Source: Aquimarina sp. RZ0
GTDB taxonomy: Bacteria; Bacteroidota; Bacteroidia; Flavobacteriales; Flavobacteriaceae
Reading direction: 5' to 3'
Assembly: GCF_008370685.1 (NCBI RefSeq)
Contig: NZ_VTZU01000015.1
Location: 39,783 to 103,782 of the forward strand
DNA: 64,000 bases
Positions 38,149 through 47,852 of this stretch are shown here, one piece after another. How positions within the stretch are numbered: position 1 is the stretch's first letter; each line of letters begins with the position of its first letter. The notes under the pieces are model-generated. The model was not told where the DNA came from. It searched no databases and saw nothing but the letters and a program-made list of their open reading frames with translations. The position numbers and the translations under genes are program-made.

Positions 38149-38311
38149 TGAAGTGGTTTAAACTTTTCTCAATTCGCTATAAAAATGTCCTTTTTCACTC
38201 AATTCTCGTCTTTTTCTTACATCGTAGCGCTGCTATGAAGTGCAAAAAAGACTTCAATTGATTAAAAAATTACTATTTTTCGCCAGAATCATAAAAGTTT
38301 AAACCACTTCA
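38149..38311. repeat. Palindromic element, family 2
   Basis: 163 bp with perfect 19-bp terminal inverted repeats, TGAAGTGGTTTAAACTTTT at 38149-38167 and its complement at 38293-38311. The halves are imperfectly complementary around a central GTAGCGCTGCTA. No coding frame inside. The arm layout (terminal repeat, T-rich stretch, CGT-CTTTTTC, GTAGC centre) is like family 3 and, more distantly, family 1. Confidence 0.75.
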
Positions 38312-38400
38312 ATAATAGAATTCAATAATAGGTAAATAGTAAATTATATCAATTATATCTGGCTGTAGTTTACTGAATATTCAATTATTATTCTCTACTT

Positions 38401-38718
38401 TTAGATCCCTAATCTTTCCATTTGGAACTGACTTTTATACTTAAGAGCTACCGTCGCACGAACAGATTCATAAATATCATCTCCTCCTTTTGATCTCCAT
38501 ACCGCTTTTACTCCTTCTTTTATTAACCAGGAAAATGACGGAGTATATGAAGGCCTCGGCACTAAATTCATAGAATTAGAAGCCTCTAATGCTTCTGCAT
38601 ACATCTCAGCTGCCAAATCTCCCAGGTCATTTGTTATGTCGTATTCTGAAATGCTACTGTTTGGATAAAAAAAGGTTAAAATTTCTACGACCATCTGTTC
38701 ATCTTGTATCTTACTCAT
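38401..38718 (-). CDS. Hypothetical protein, 105 residues
   Basis: No family recognised. It is soluble, with an acidic N-terminal half (EYDITNDLGDLAAEMYAEAL) and a basic C-terminal half (WLIKEGVKAVWRSKGGDDIY). The composition is helical and coding-like and the ATG is preceded by AT-rich DNA. It could be a small effector, immunity or regulatory protein; nothing in the context decides. Confidence 0.55.
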   Translation of the reverse strand: MSKIQDEQMVVEILTFFYPNSSISEYDITNDLGDLAAEMYAEALEASNSMNLVPRPSYTPSFSWLIKEGVKAVWRSKGGDDIYESVRATVALKYKSQFQMERLGI

Positions 38719-38923
38719 TGAATATGTAGTATTAAGAGATTAAAATTTATTTATATTACTATCACAAAGTTTATAAAATCTCCCTAAAGATCAACCCCTG
38801 TTTTCAGTGAATCTTAACACCCTATTTGCAAGTAAATTGAACTGATATCCTTTGTCATATAATTTTATAACACGTGTATTATAGTCTCTTAATCAATAAT
38901 AACCACCACTCTACACGTTTCTT

Positions 38924-39745
38924 TTATTTTCCTGAGGCTTCTATTGGTTTTATATATATAGATGGGGTTTTCTTCTCCTTGGTTAGAATTGCATTGGTAA
39001 AATTTCTTTCACTTTTTACATCGCCTATCACCCCGTCTTTATATTCCAACCATTTTAACGTCTTAGGTAGTAACAAACCACTCACTTTATTCCAGTCAGA
39101 ATATTCAATCAAACTTATTCTTTCACTACTTTCTTTACTAAAAAATGTAACGGTATATCCTAAATACTTCATTTGATGAGATGAATTATCATAATATAAA
39201 AAGTAATTGTCTTTAGGAGAATCTCCCACTCCATCCCCATAAGAAATCTTATAACCAGGATATGATATATTATTCACCAGAAGATCTTCTACTTTTTTAT
39301 ACTTAATTCCCGGATCTCCAAGCACAAAAGGCATCGTATAAAAATAAAACATTAAATTATGGTAGAAACGTGGATTACCTTTAAAAGAGGTGGAATCTTC
39401 CTGAACAAGCCAAGCTTCTTTTCCGTCAAACCCCAATGCAAATTTATCTGTTTCTATGCGTGCATATCTAGTTTTGAGATCCGTAGTATGTTTTTCATTC
39501 CCTTCTGGTTTTACGAGTTCAAAAACCAATGTATTCATGTCATCAAAAGCTTTGATTCCACCATGAGCTTCAAAAACTGCAGCAATATCATTAGGAAATT
39601 CTTGAGATCGTTTGGATGCAATTTCTGCACTGGTATCTTTGGGTGTAACAACAGATTCCTTTTCTGTCTCTTTTTCTACAGAAACCTGTTGCTTACAGGC
39701 TACAAATACAATAATTAAAAATAATAGTGTGATTAATCTTTTCAT
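38924..39745 (-). CDS. DUF6503-like lipoprotein
   Basis: 273 residues with lipobox (VFVACKQQ). The mature part begins with a helical EFPNDIAAVFEAHGGIKAFDD segment and continues as long beta strands (YARIETDKFALGFDGKEAWLV, YKISYGDGVGD, DNYFLYYDNSSHQMKYLGY), a LolA/LolB-like half-barrel pattern seen in DUF6503 proteins. Function unknown. It lies 61 bases downstream of the next gene on the same strand. Confidence 0.75.
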   Translation of the reverse strand: MKRLITLLFLIIVFVACKQQVSVEKETEKESVVTPKDTSAEIASKRSQEFPNDIAAVFEAHGGIKAFDDMNTLVFELVKPEGNEKHTTDLKTRYARIETDKFALGFDGKEAWLVQEDSTSFKGNPRFYHNLMFYFYTMPFVLGDPGIKYKKVEDLLVNNISYPGYKISYGDGVGDSPKDNYFLYYDNSSHQMKYLGYTVTFFSKESSERISLIEYSDWNKVSGLLLPKTLKWLEYKDGVIGDVKSERNFTNAILTKEKKTPSIYIKPIEASGK

Positions 39746-39806
39746 AGTTGAGTTTACATTAAATCTTAAGAAATCATTTTACAAATCTCTACAAATAAAT
39801 GACATC

Positions 39807-41117
39807 TTATGTTTTTTGTTTCTTCTTTTTGGCAGCAGGAAAAAGTACATTATTAAGAATTAGTCTGTATCCAGGAGAATTAGGGTGCAGTTCTAGTTCT
39901 GTTTTGGGGTCTCCTACCCTGTGCTGATAGTCTTCTGGATCATGTCCTCCATAAAAAGTAAAAAACCCTTTCCCTTTGATCCCATGGATATATCTAGCCT
40001 CATTATTAGTTCTATTCTCCCCCAATACCAATACGTTTGATTTAATTTCATCAGGATCATATGCTGTAGTTTGCCCCATAAATCCTTTTACCAAAGCAGT
40101 ATGATTCTGGCACAACATAGTAGGAATAGGATCCCACTTTGCAGAAAAATCCATTAATGTAAAATAATCAGTAGTCTTAGGGATACGCCGTTTACGAGTC
40201 ATATCAATAGATGAAAATTCATATACACTAGGGCTTCGTTCTAAGGTAAAATCTTTAAAGGCAAAAGTTTTATTATAATTTATTTTGGATTGATATCCCG
40301 GTTCACTGGGATCTCCATCAAACATAGATTCACAAATATCAACTCCTTCTGCAGCCAAAGCTATTTCAAAACTATCAGTTGCACTGCACATAGCAAACAT
40401 AAAACCTCCACCAACTACATAATCTCTAATTTTTAATGCTACTCCTAACTTTTCTTGTGATACTTTCTGATATCCCAGATCTTTTGCTAATTTTTCTGCT
40501 TTGGCTTTTTCCTTTATATACCAGGGATGTGCCCTGTATGATTCATAGAATTTACCATATTGCCCCGTAAAATCCTCATGGTGCAGATGTAACCAGTCAT
40601 ACAATATAAGATTATCCTCTAGTACTTCTTTATCATATATTGTTTCATAAGGGATTTCTGCAAAAGTCAATACCATAGTAACAGCATCATCCCAAGGTTG
40701 ATTCCCTTTTGGTGAGTATACTGCTATTTTGGGTGCTTTTTCTAATACTACTGCTTCCATATTCTTAGAAGGGCTACTTATTTCTTTCAAAATTTCTCCA
40801 GCCTCAGTATCACTTAACACCTCATACGTCACACCTCTAATGGTACATTCTTTTCGTATATTTTCTGTATCCGGTAACAGGAAAGAACCTCCTCTATAGT
40901 TTAATAGCCATTTTACTTTTAAATCTTTACTTAATGTCCAATAGGTAATTCCATAGGCTTTTAGATGGTTTTGCTGGTTTTCTACATCCATAGGTATGAG
41001 TACCTTTGATGCATACGATTGAAAAGTTAAAAATAATATCAACACATACACGATATAATTTACTCTCGATATAGGTGTTATTTTAAAAAGGAACGTCATC
41101 TTCATCATTGAAATCAT
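39807..41117 (-). CDS. Secreted protein usually labelled asparagine synthetase B
   Basis: 436 residues at the longest start. It has a hydrophobic signal (YIVYVLILFLTFQSYAS) and the flavobacterial block VLIPMDVENQQNHLKAYG, LLNYRGGSF, APKIAVYSP, YGGHDPEDYQH and a lysine-rich end. The asparagine-synthetase name is a database habit; neither an N-terminal cysteine glutaminase site nor an ATP-pyrophosphatase signature is visible, and the fold looks more like a glutamine-amidotransferase-type or peptidase domain. The N-terminal codons overlap a relic of the dnaB 3' end in another frame; M6 or M7 are alternative starts. Confidence 0.7.
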   Translation of the reverse strand: MISMMKMTFLFKITPISRVNYIVYVLILFLTFQSYASKVLIPMDVENQQNHLKAYGITYWTLSKDLKVKWLLNYRGGSFLLPDTENIRKECTIRGVTYEVLSDTEAGEILKEISSPSKNMEAVVLEKAPKIAVYSPKGNQPWDDAVTMVLTFAEIPYETIYDKEVLEDNLILYDWLHLHHEDFTGQYGKFYESYRAHPWYIKEKAKAEKLAKDLGYQKVSQEKLGVALKIRDYVVGGGFMFAMCSATDSFEIALAAEGVDICESMFDGDPSEPGYQSKINYNKTFAFKDFTLERSPSVYEFSSIDMTRKRRIPKTTDYFTLMDFSAKWDPIPTMLCQNHTALVKGFMGQTTAYDPDEIKSNVLVLGENRTNNEARYIHGIKGKGFFTFYGGHDPEDYQHRVGDPKTELELHPNSPGYRLILNNVLFPAAKKKKQKT

Positions 41118-41304
41118 TAATACTACTCCCAGGAATTTTATCTAAAGTAAAAGTGCTTCTTACAAACAAAAATACGATACGTATCAATACTATCAATATT
41201 TTATGACTAGCAAGAATAAAACTCAATATGGAGTACTAAATTTGTCTAATTTATCAAATTTACTTAAGTGACCAATAAATTTTAACCTAATATTTCCCAA
41301 TTCG
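41083..41304 (-). pseudogene. Decayed duplicate of the dnaB 3' end
   Basis: On the minus strand the last codons read SSINDFNDEDDVPF-stop, almost the same as the true dnaB end (SSINDSNDEDDVPF). A second block at 41216-41304 matches the dnaB stretch at about 41948-42034 in DNA (for example GACCAATAAATTTTAACCTA). The part between has diverged or been replaced. This is a partial tandem duplication left behind next to dnaB, and the stop lies inside the following gene's N-terminus. Confidence 0.8.
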
Positions 41305-41557
41305 ATGGTTCAATAATTAAACAGTAGCATGGTACCTTACATTTATATGATTTCATTCGGCAGCACCAAACCTCATTAACTACTAATTATCAATAACATA
41401 AACACACTACAAACTGATATATTTAAAACCTACTTTTGACGCTACTTGTTAATTACTTTTTTGTTATACTCTAATATTCTTTGTTAAAAAAAAACGACAT
41501 AGACCTTTTAAATCATATAACAAGCAAGGCTATAAAGTCCTTTGATTTAAAAGAGGT

Positions 41558-41716
41558 TGAACTATCTTGACTTTTTATGTTTAACCGGAAATAAGTTAAA
41601 ATTTGAGCAGATGAGGCACTTTTTGTAGTCTACAGTAGCACTACAGACGAAAAAGTAACGAAATATGGACGAATTTCAGTCATTTTTTAGGAAATAGAAA
41701 AGTCAAGATGAGTTCA
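41558..41716. repeat. Palindromic element, family 3, between dnaB and its relic
   Basis: 159 bp with terminal inverted repeats TGAACT(C)ATCTTGACTTTT (left 41558-41575, right 41698-41716, one base length difference). Imperfect complementarity runs toward a centre near 41637 (GTAGT...ACTAC). One arm read from the right contains AAATTCGTCCATATTTCGTT and ACTTTTTCG, close to the family 1 arm. No frame inside. Confidence 0.7.
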
Positions 41717-41828
41717 TTATTAAAATAACAAGCTGCAAAACTAGTTAAAGCAAAAAATTCCTGTAAAATAAGTGTAGCCAATTGCTGTGAATTTCAACTA
41801 AAAACAACTTGCTCTAATAATGTTTTTT

Positions 41829-43373
41829 TTAAAAAGGAACATCATCTTCATCATTTGAATCATTTATGCTACTGCCAAAAGCTTCATCTGCACTAGGAAG
41901 ATTCTTAGTTATAAATGGATCATCCTCATCACCTTCATTCATTTTGGAATGAAACTCAAAAGGAGTACTAAAATCGTCTAAATTGTCAAATTTACCCAGA
42001 TGACCAATAAATTTTAACCTAATATTTTCTAATCCTCCATTACGGTGCTTAGCCACTATGAATTCTCCTTGCCCTTGTGTAGGTGATCGTTCTTCATCAT
42101 CCCATTCATCAATCTTATAATACTCTGGTCTAAATATGAACGCAACAATATCTGCATCCTGCTCTATTGCTCCGGATTCCCTAAGGTCACTTAGTAATGG
42201 TCTTTTACTGCCACCTCTGGTCTCTACTGCACGAGATAACTGAGATAAAGCTATTACAGGTATATTTAGTTCTTTTGCCAAAGCTTTCAGGTTACGGGAT
42301 ATTGTGGAGATTTCTTGCTCACGATTTCCATTCTTACCACTTCCTCCTGCAGTCATCAATTGAAGATAATCTATAACTATCATTCGTATTCCGTGCTGAG
42401 AAGCAAGACGGCGCGCTTTAGCTCTTAAATCAAAAATTGACAACGAAGGAGTATCGTCTATAAAAAGTGGTGCTTTTTCTAAATCTTTTACTTTTACATT
42501 AAGTTGCTCCCATTCATGTTTCTCCAATTTTCCCGTTCTTAGTTTTTCTGAAGAAAGACCCGTTTCTGAAGAAATCAAACGGGTAATTAACTGTACAGAA
42601 GACATCTCCAGAGAGAAAAAGGCTACGGGTATATTTGCTCCCACTGACATGTTTCGAGCCATCGACAAGGTCAACGCTGTTTTACCCATACCAGGACGAG
42701 CTGCTACAATAATCAAATCACTTGGTTGCCAGCCAGAAGTCAGTTTATCCAACTTATCAAAACCAGAAGGCACTCCACTCATTCCTTCTTGATTGGATAT
42801 CTCCTGTATTTTTTTCTTTGCCTGAATAACTAAATTCTGAGCAGTTTCTGTAGATCTTTTGATATTACCCTGAGTTACTTCGTATAATCGGGATTCTGCC
42901 ATATCCAATAAATCAAAAACATCTGTTGTTTCATCATAAGACTCTTCAATAATCTCATTGGATATTTTTATCAGACTTCGCTGTATATATTTTTGCAAAA
43001 TTATACGAGCATGAAACTCTATATGTGCAGAAGAAGCTACCTTTTGAGTCAATTGTATTAGATAATATTCCCCACCGGCAATTTCTAATTTCCCATCTTT
43101 CTTTAATTGACTAGAAACGGTTAATAAGTCAATAGGTTCTGAATTTTCAAAGAGTTTATAAATAGCTTCAAAAATAAACTTATGAGACTCTCTATAAAAA
43201 ACATCAGGGTTCAGAATATCGATAATTTCGTCTACTCCCTTTTTATCAATCATCATCGCTCCTAACACAACTTCCTCTAAATCAGTTGCTTGAGGAGGTA
43301 TTTTCCCTTTTTCAAGCGAAATTACGTTCCCCCGATCATAATTTACTTGTTGAGATTGCTTTACTTTTTCCAT
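41829..43373 (-). CDS. dnaB: Replicative DNA helicase
   Basis: 514 residues. The N-terminal DnaB domain (PPQATDLEEVVLGAMMIDKKG) is followed by the linker helix and the RecA-like motor with Walker A ARPGMGKTALTLS, Walker B MIVIDYLQLM, and the H4-type segment NGGLENIRLKFIGH. The length fits an intein-free helicase. The acidic C-terminal tail (SNDEDDVPF) is the segment duplicated at 41083-41304. The loader is probably the DciA-like protein at 11505-11798. Confidence 0.97.
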   Translation of the reverse strand: MEKVKQSQQVNYDRGNVISLEKGKIPPQATDLEEVVLGAMMIDKKGVDEIIDILNPDVFYRESHKFIFEAIYKLFENSEPIDLLTVSSQLKKDGKLEIAGGEYYLIQLTQKVASSAHIEFHARIILQKYIQRSLIKISNEIIEESYDETTDVFDLLDMAESRLYEVTQGNIKRSTETAQNLVIQAKKKIQEISNQEGMSGVPSGFDKLDKLTSGWQPSDLIIVAARPGMGKTALTLSMARNMSVGANIPVAFFSLEMSSVQLITRLISSETGLSSEKLRTGKLEKHEWEQLNVKVKDLEKAPLFIDDTPSLSIFDLRAKARRLASQHGIRMIVIDYLQLMTAGGSGKNGNREQEISTISRNLKALAKELNIPVIALSQLSRAVETRGGSKRPLLSDLRESGAIEQDADIVAFIFRPEYYKIDEWDDEERSPTQGQGEFIVAKHRNGGLENIRLKFIGHLGKFDNLDDFSTPFEFHSKMNEGDEDDPFITKNLPSADEAFGSSINDSNDEDDVPF

Positions 43374-43491
43374 GATTACGAATGTAAAAAAATTGTATAG
43401 AGGTGAACCTCCTATAAAGGTAATGAATGTTCACCAGTCTTCAACAAACGAGCTGTTGATAACTTAATATTATTGTTAATAAGTACAAAAA

Positions 43492-43518
43492 AAATCTGAA
43501 GTCGTAAACTTCAGATTT
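43492..43518 (-). terminator. Terminator after accA
   Basis: A perfect 11-bp stem (AAATCTGAAGT / ACTTCAGATTT) with a 5-base loop, followed on the minus strand by a run of eight T, 25 bases beyond the accA stop. It separates accA from dnaB. Confidence 0.85.
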
Positions 43519-43542
43519 AGGTAGTAGGTGATTTTTTAGGGA

Positions 43543-44496
43543 TTATCCTTTAAACACTCCCATATCTGCATATTTATTCATACGATTTTCTACCAGATCT
43601 TCTGGTGATAAGTTTTTTAAGGCATCAAAAGATGTTAAAATTTTGTCTCGTACTGTTTTAAATGTTTTTTCCCGGTCACTATGAGCACCACCAAGAGGTT
43701 CTCTTATTATTTCATCAACCACTTTAAGTTTAACACTATCCTTGGCTGTTAGTTTTAATGCTTCTGCAGCAATTTCTTTTTGTTCCCAACTTCTCCATAA
43801 TATAGAAGAGCAATTTTCTGGAGATATTACAGAATACCAAGCATTCTCAAGCATTAACACTTTATCACCCACACCGATTCCTAATGCACCACCACTGGCA
43901 CCTTCACCAATAATAATCACTATAACTGGCACTTTAAGGCGTGTCATTTCTAAAATATTTCTTGCTATTGCTTCGCCTTGTCCCCTTTCTTCTGCTTCTA
44001 ATCCAGGATATGCGCCTGGCGTATCTATAAAACTAACTACTGGAATTCCAAACTTCTCAGCACTCTTCATTAGCCTTAATGCTTTCCTATAGCCTTCTGG
44101 ATTTGCCATTCCAAAATTACGATACTGCCTGGTCTTCGTATTATTTCCTTTTTGTTGACCGATAAACATAAAACTCTGATCACCTATCTTTCCCAGACCA
44201 CCGATCATAGCTTTGTCGTCCTTAACCGTGCGATCCCCGTGTAATTCTAAAAACGAATCCCCACAAATAGCATTTATGTAATCCAGAGTATAGGGTCTAG
44301 AGGGATGCCTTGATAACTGTACACGCTGCCAAGCTGTTAAATTCTTATAAATATCTTTTTTGGTCTCATTTAGCTTCTTCTCAATTTGCTTGCATGTGTC
44401 TGTAACATCTACATCACTTTCTTCACCAATAGCACATGCTTTCTCAAACTGTTCTTCAAGCTCTTTTATAGGAAGTTCAAATTCTAAATATTCCAT
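43543..44496 (-). CDS. accA: Acetyl-CoA carboxylase carboxyltransferase subunit alpha
   Basis: Makes malonyl-CoA with AccD and the biotin components in fatty-acid synthesis. 317 residues, normal. Hallmarks are [70 protein letters not shown] and [15 protein letters not shown]. Single gene bounded downstream by a terminator. Confidence 0.97.
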   Translation of the reverse strand: MEYLEFELPIKELEEQFEKACAIGEESDVDVTDTCKQIEKKLNETKKDIYKNLTAWQRVQLSRHPSRPYTLDYINAICGDSFLELHGDRTVKDDKAMIGGLGKIGDQSFMFIGQQKGNNTKTRQYRNFGMANPEGYRKALRLMKSAEKFGIPVVSFIDTPGAYPGLEAEERGQGEAIARNILEMTRLKVPVIVIIIGEGASGGALGIGVGDKVLMLENAWYSVISPENCSSILWRSWEQKEIAAEALKLTAKDSVKLKVVDEIIREPLGGAHSDREKTFKTVRDKILTSFDALKNLSPEDLVENRMNKYADMGVFKG

Positions 44497-44567
44497 ATCA
44501 AAGAATATATTTTATTGTTACTAGGGTTAGCCGACAAATATAAAAAACTTTACTTGGTAAAGTACTA

Positions 44568-45482
44568 TTAAGATCTTTGTCTTTTTATTTTTTTTATATT
44601 TTTAAAAATCCCATTGAGTATAACTGTAGCAAGTATAATAAGCGCTCCGTAATAAAATCCAGGGTTCATTTTTTCTGAGTCTCCAAAAATTAAAAATGCC
44701 AGTACAATCCCATAAACAGGTTCTAAATTAATCGTAAGCATTACTGTATAAGGACTTAAATACTTCATCACTTGTACCGAAGCAATAAAGGCATAGGCAG
44801 TACAGACGGATGCTAAAATGAGTAAATACCCCCAATCAGAAAGAGATAACTGAAAAAAAGATACTGAAAACCCTTGACTTTCACTCCCAAAAATTGTACT
44901 CCCTAATAAATAGATGGTTATAAAACCTACACCACTTAATAGTTCATAAAAAGAAATCATGGATGAATTGTATTGTTGGGCAATTTTACCATTGATAAGT
45001 GAAAACACAGAAGATAAGAAAGCAGAACAAATTGCATATATAATTCCTAAAAAGTAATCTCCTTCTACATTAAAGATAATATACAATCCTACAATTACCA
45101 TCATCCCAAAAACAACCTCATACCAAATAAGCCTGCGTTTATAAAATATAGGTTCCAAAATAGAAGTAAAAAATGCCCCTGTAGATAGCACTGCCAGTGT
45201 AATTGACACATTCGCAACTTTAATGGCAGCAAAAAAAGTAATCCAATGCAATGATATTATTGCTCCGGCGATGCATAATGTAATTAGAAGTCTTTTTGAT
45301 ATTACAAGGGAAACTCTCTTTAATCTTACGAATATATAAATGAATCCCGATGCCATTAACATCCTATACCAAACAAGTGGTAATGCATCAATAGCTATTA
45401 ATTCACCAAGAATAGCCGTAAATCCCCATACAAATACTATAAAGTGTAAATGTAAATAATTCTGAAACTTAACGCTTGGCAT
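44568..45482 (-). CDS. EamA/DMT family transporter
   Basis: About 304 residues with ten hydrophobic helices in two EamA repeats (WGFTAILGELIAI...ALPLVWYRML; later YTVMLTINLEPVYGIVLAF). Inner-membrane exporter or importer of small metabolites; substrate unknown. The ATG at 45482 (MPSVKFQNYLHLHF) is preferred over one ten codons upstream because it gives the usual short N-terminus. It overlaps the end of lptG by 14 bases, so the genes are coupled. Confidence 0.85.
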   Translation of the reverse strand: MPSVKFQNYLHLHFIVFVWGFTAILGELIAIDALPLVWYRMLMASGFIYIFVRLKRVSLVISKRLLITLCIAGAIISLHWITFFAAIKVANVSITLAVLSTGAFFTSILEPIFYKRRLIWYEVVFGMMVIVGLYIIFNVEGDYFLGIIYAICSAFLSSVFSLINGKIAQQYNSSMISFYELLSGVGFITIYLLGSTIFGSESQGFSVSFFQLSLSDWGYLLILASVCTAYAFIASVQVMKYLSPYTVMLTINLEPVYGIVLAFLIFGDSEKMNPGFYYGALIILATVILNGIFKNIKKIKRQRS

Positions 45483-46545
45483 TATACAATAGATAAATAG
45501 CCAACATACCAAAAGTTACGTTGGGAAACCAAACTGCGACTAAGGGCGGAAAATCTGACTGATTAGCTAATGTTCCCAATACTTTATCAAAAAATATAAA
45601 AATAAATGCTAATGAAATTCCTACTGCAAGATTAATCCCCATTCCTCCTCTTCTTTTCATTGAAGACACAGCAACACCTATCACTGTCAAAATAAATGCT
45701 GAAATTGGGATACTCCAACGTTTATATGCAACGACCTTATATCGGTTGATATCAGAAGATCCTCTTTTGCTTTCTTTTTTTATAAACTTACTCAATTCCA
45801 TATAATTAAGTGTCTCTGCCACATAACTCACAGAAGTAAATTCGTCTATATTAAACGGAAGCACTGTATCTTTTTTTTTAGCTTTTTCGATAATATCTTT
45901 ATCCTCCAGTATGGTTCTTTTTACAAAATTACTTAATTCATACAGACTATCCTTTTCTATAAAAGTTATCTTTCTTGCCGAAATTTTGGTCACAAGTTTA
46001 TTTCCGTCAAAATATTCTAACGTAAAATTAGTTGCTGATTTCTTAAGCGGTTTAAAATCATTAGCATATAAGAATATACTATCATTCAATTGTCTGTATA
46101 CATTTCTGGTTTCCTGTACTTTTTTTCCTTTTTTCAGGTAAGAATATTTAAACTCATTAAACCCCTGACTTGCTCTGGGAGCCAAAAATAATCCCATTGC
46201 TAAAGCACCTAAACAAATCAGTATTGCACCAATCATATAGGGCCTCAAAAATCTCCAGAATGACACTCCAGAACTTAAGAAAGCAATGATTTCAGTTTTA
46301 TTTGCCAACTTAGATGTAAACCAAATAACAGAAAGAAAAACAAAAAGTGGAAACAACAGGTTCGCAAAATAAACTGTAAAATCCAGATAGTATGTAACCA
46401 CTGCTCCAAACGGAACTTTATGTTCTAAAATATTGTCAATCTTTTCTGAGAGATCTACAATAATACCTATTGGGATAAACAGAAGAATCATTGTAAAAAA
46501 TGTTCCCAAATATCTTTTGAGTATGTACCAATCTAATATTTTCAA
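45469..46545 (-). CDS. lptG: LPS export permease, LptG/LptF (YjgP/YjgQ) family
   Basis: 358 residues. Three N-terminal membrane helices (LDWYILKRYLGTFFTMILL opening is the family signature), a periplasmic beta-jellyroll domain (about residues 125-265), and three C-terminal helices with the cytoplasmic FDKVLGTLANQS region. It is part of the inner-membrane LptBFG ABC transporter that moves lipopolysaccharide toward the outer membrane. It sits 1 base after tgt. LptG is preferred over LptF on length and context only. Confidence 0.85.
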   Translation of the reverse strand: MKILDWYILKRYLGTFFTMILLFIPIGIIVDLSEKIDNILEHKVPFGAVVTYYLDFTVYFANLLFPLFVFLSVIWFTSKLANKTEIIAFLSSGVSFWRFLRPYMIGAILICLGALAMGLFLAPRASQGFNEFKYSYLKKGKKVQETRNVYRQLNDSIFLYANDFKPLKKSATNFTLEYFDGNKLVTKISARKITFIEKDSLYELSNFVKRTILEDKDIIEKAKKKDTVLPFNIDEFTSVSYVAETLNYMELSKFIKKESKRGSSDINRYKVVAYKRWSIPISAFILTVIGVAVSSMKRRGGMGINLAVGISLAFIFIFFDKVLGTLANQSDFPPLVAVWFPNVTFGMLAIYLLYNAKR

Positions 46546-46546
46546 A

Positions 46547-47677
46547 TTATAATCTTTTATCCATTTGTTTAACCATCTTATTTTTCCACGGGTAAAAATC
46601 TCCAGCTAAGATATGTTTTCTTGCTTCTCTAACCAACCATAAATAAAAACCTAGATTATGTATTGTTGCTATTTGTTTTCCCAACAATTCATTTACAGAA
46701 AAAAGATGTTTTAAATATGCTTTAGAATACTCAGTATCTACATAGGTAATCCCCATTTCGTCAATAGGCGAAAAATCATCTTCCCATTTTTTATTTTTCA
46801 TATTTATCGTTCCATGAGCTGTAAAAAGCATCCCATTGCGGGCATTGCGGGTTGGCATCACACAATCAAACATATCAATACCTAATGCAATATTTTCTAA
46901 TATATTAATAGGAGTACCTACTCCCATTAAGTATCTGGGCTTATCTTCTGGCAAAATTTCTGTTACTACTTCTGTCATTGCATACATCTCTTCTGCTGGT
47001 TCTCCAACCGAAAGACCACCAATGGCATTCCCCAGCGCTCCTGCATTTGCAATATATTCTGCGGATTGTTTTCTAAGGTCCTTGTATGTGCTTCCTTGTA
47101 CAATTGGAAAAAAAGTCTGATCATATCCATACTTAACAGGTATTTTATCCAAATGTTGCATACATCGATCTAACCACCTATGCGTCATATGCATACTTCT
47201 TTTGGCATAATTATAATCACAGGGGTATGGAGTACACTCATCAAAAGCCATAATAATATCAGCTCCGATTGTTCTTTGTATTTCCATTACATTTTCTGGA
47301 GTAAAAACATGATAAGAGCCGTCTATATGAGACTTGAATTTAACACCTTCTTCTTTAATCTTTCGGTTTGCTGACAAAGAGTACACCTGATATCCGCCAC
47401 TATCTGTAAGAATATTTCGATCCCAATTCATAAACTTATGTAATCCACCAGCTTTCTCTAATATCGGAGTCTGTGGTCTTAGATACAAATGATATGTATT
47501 TCCTAGAATAATATCAGGATTAATATCGTTTTTAAGCTCTCTTTGATGAACTCCTTTTACAGTCCCTACAGTACCGACGGGCATAAAAATGGGAGTCTCA
47601 ATCACTCCATGATCAGTTGTAATTTTTCCTGCTCTGGCTTTACTTTGAGAATCAGTAGATAATAAGTCGAATTGCAT
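46547..47677 (-). CDS. tgt: tRNA-guanine transglycosylase
   Basis: Exchanges guanine-34 for preQ1 in tRNAs with GUN anticodons on the way to queuosine. 376 residues. ITTDHGVIETPIFMPVGT at the start, ILTDSGGYQVYSLS (catalytic Asp region), MAFDECTPYPCDY, and the nucleophile region GIDMFDCVMPTRNARNG. The usual zinc motif CxCxxC before the last His is absent: the segment reads MGITYVDTEYSKAYLKHLF, as I recall for other Bacteroidota Tgt proteins. First gene of a tgt-lptG-EamA transcript. Confidence 0.95.
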   Translation of the reverse strand: MQFDLLSTDSQSKARAGKITTDHGVIETPIFMPVGTVGTVKGVHQRELKNDINPDIILGNTYHLYLRPQTPILEKAGGLHKFMNWDRNILTDSGGYQVYSLSANRKIKEEGVKFKSHIDGSYHVFTPENVMEIQRTIGADIIMAFDECTPYPCDYNYAKRSMHMTHRWLDRCMQHLDKIPVKYGYDQTFFPIVQGSTYKDLRKQSAEYIANAGALGNAIGGLSVGEPAEEMYAMTEVVTEILPEDKPRYLMGVGTPINILENIALGIDMFDCVMPTRNARNGMLFTAHGTINMKNKKWEDDFSPIDEMGITYVDTEYSKAYLKHLFSVNELLGKQIATIHNLGFYLWLVREARKHILAGDFYPWKNKMVKQMDKRL

Positions 47678-47852
47678 ATTTTATTTTTCGTAGAGCGCAA
47701 AGATAATTAATAAAACCACTTCCCTAAATGAAAGCTTTTGAAAAAGCTTTGTTATTACCTTTATATATTCATTAAAAGGTCTTCAGACATTTTGCCACCG
47801 TAATCAAAACCTGTATTTTTGCGCCTTAATCATTAAGTTAATTAGCATCGCA

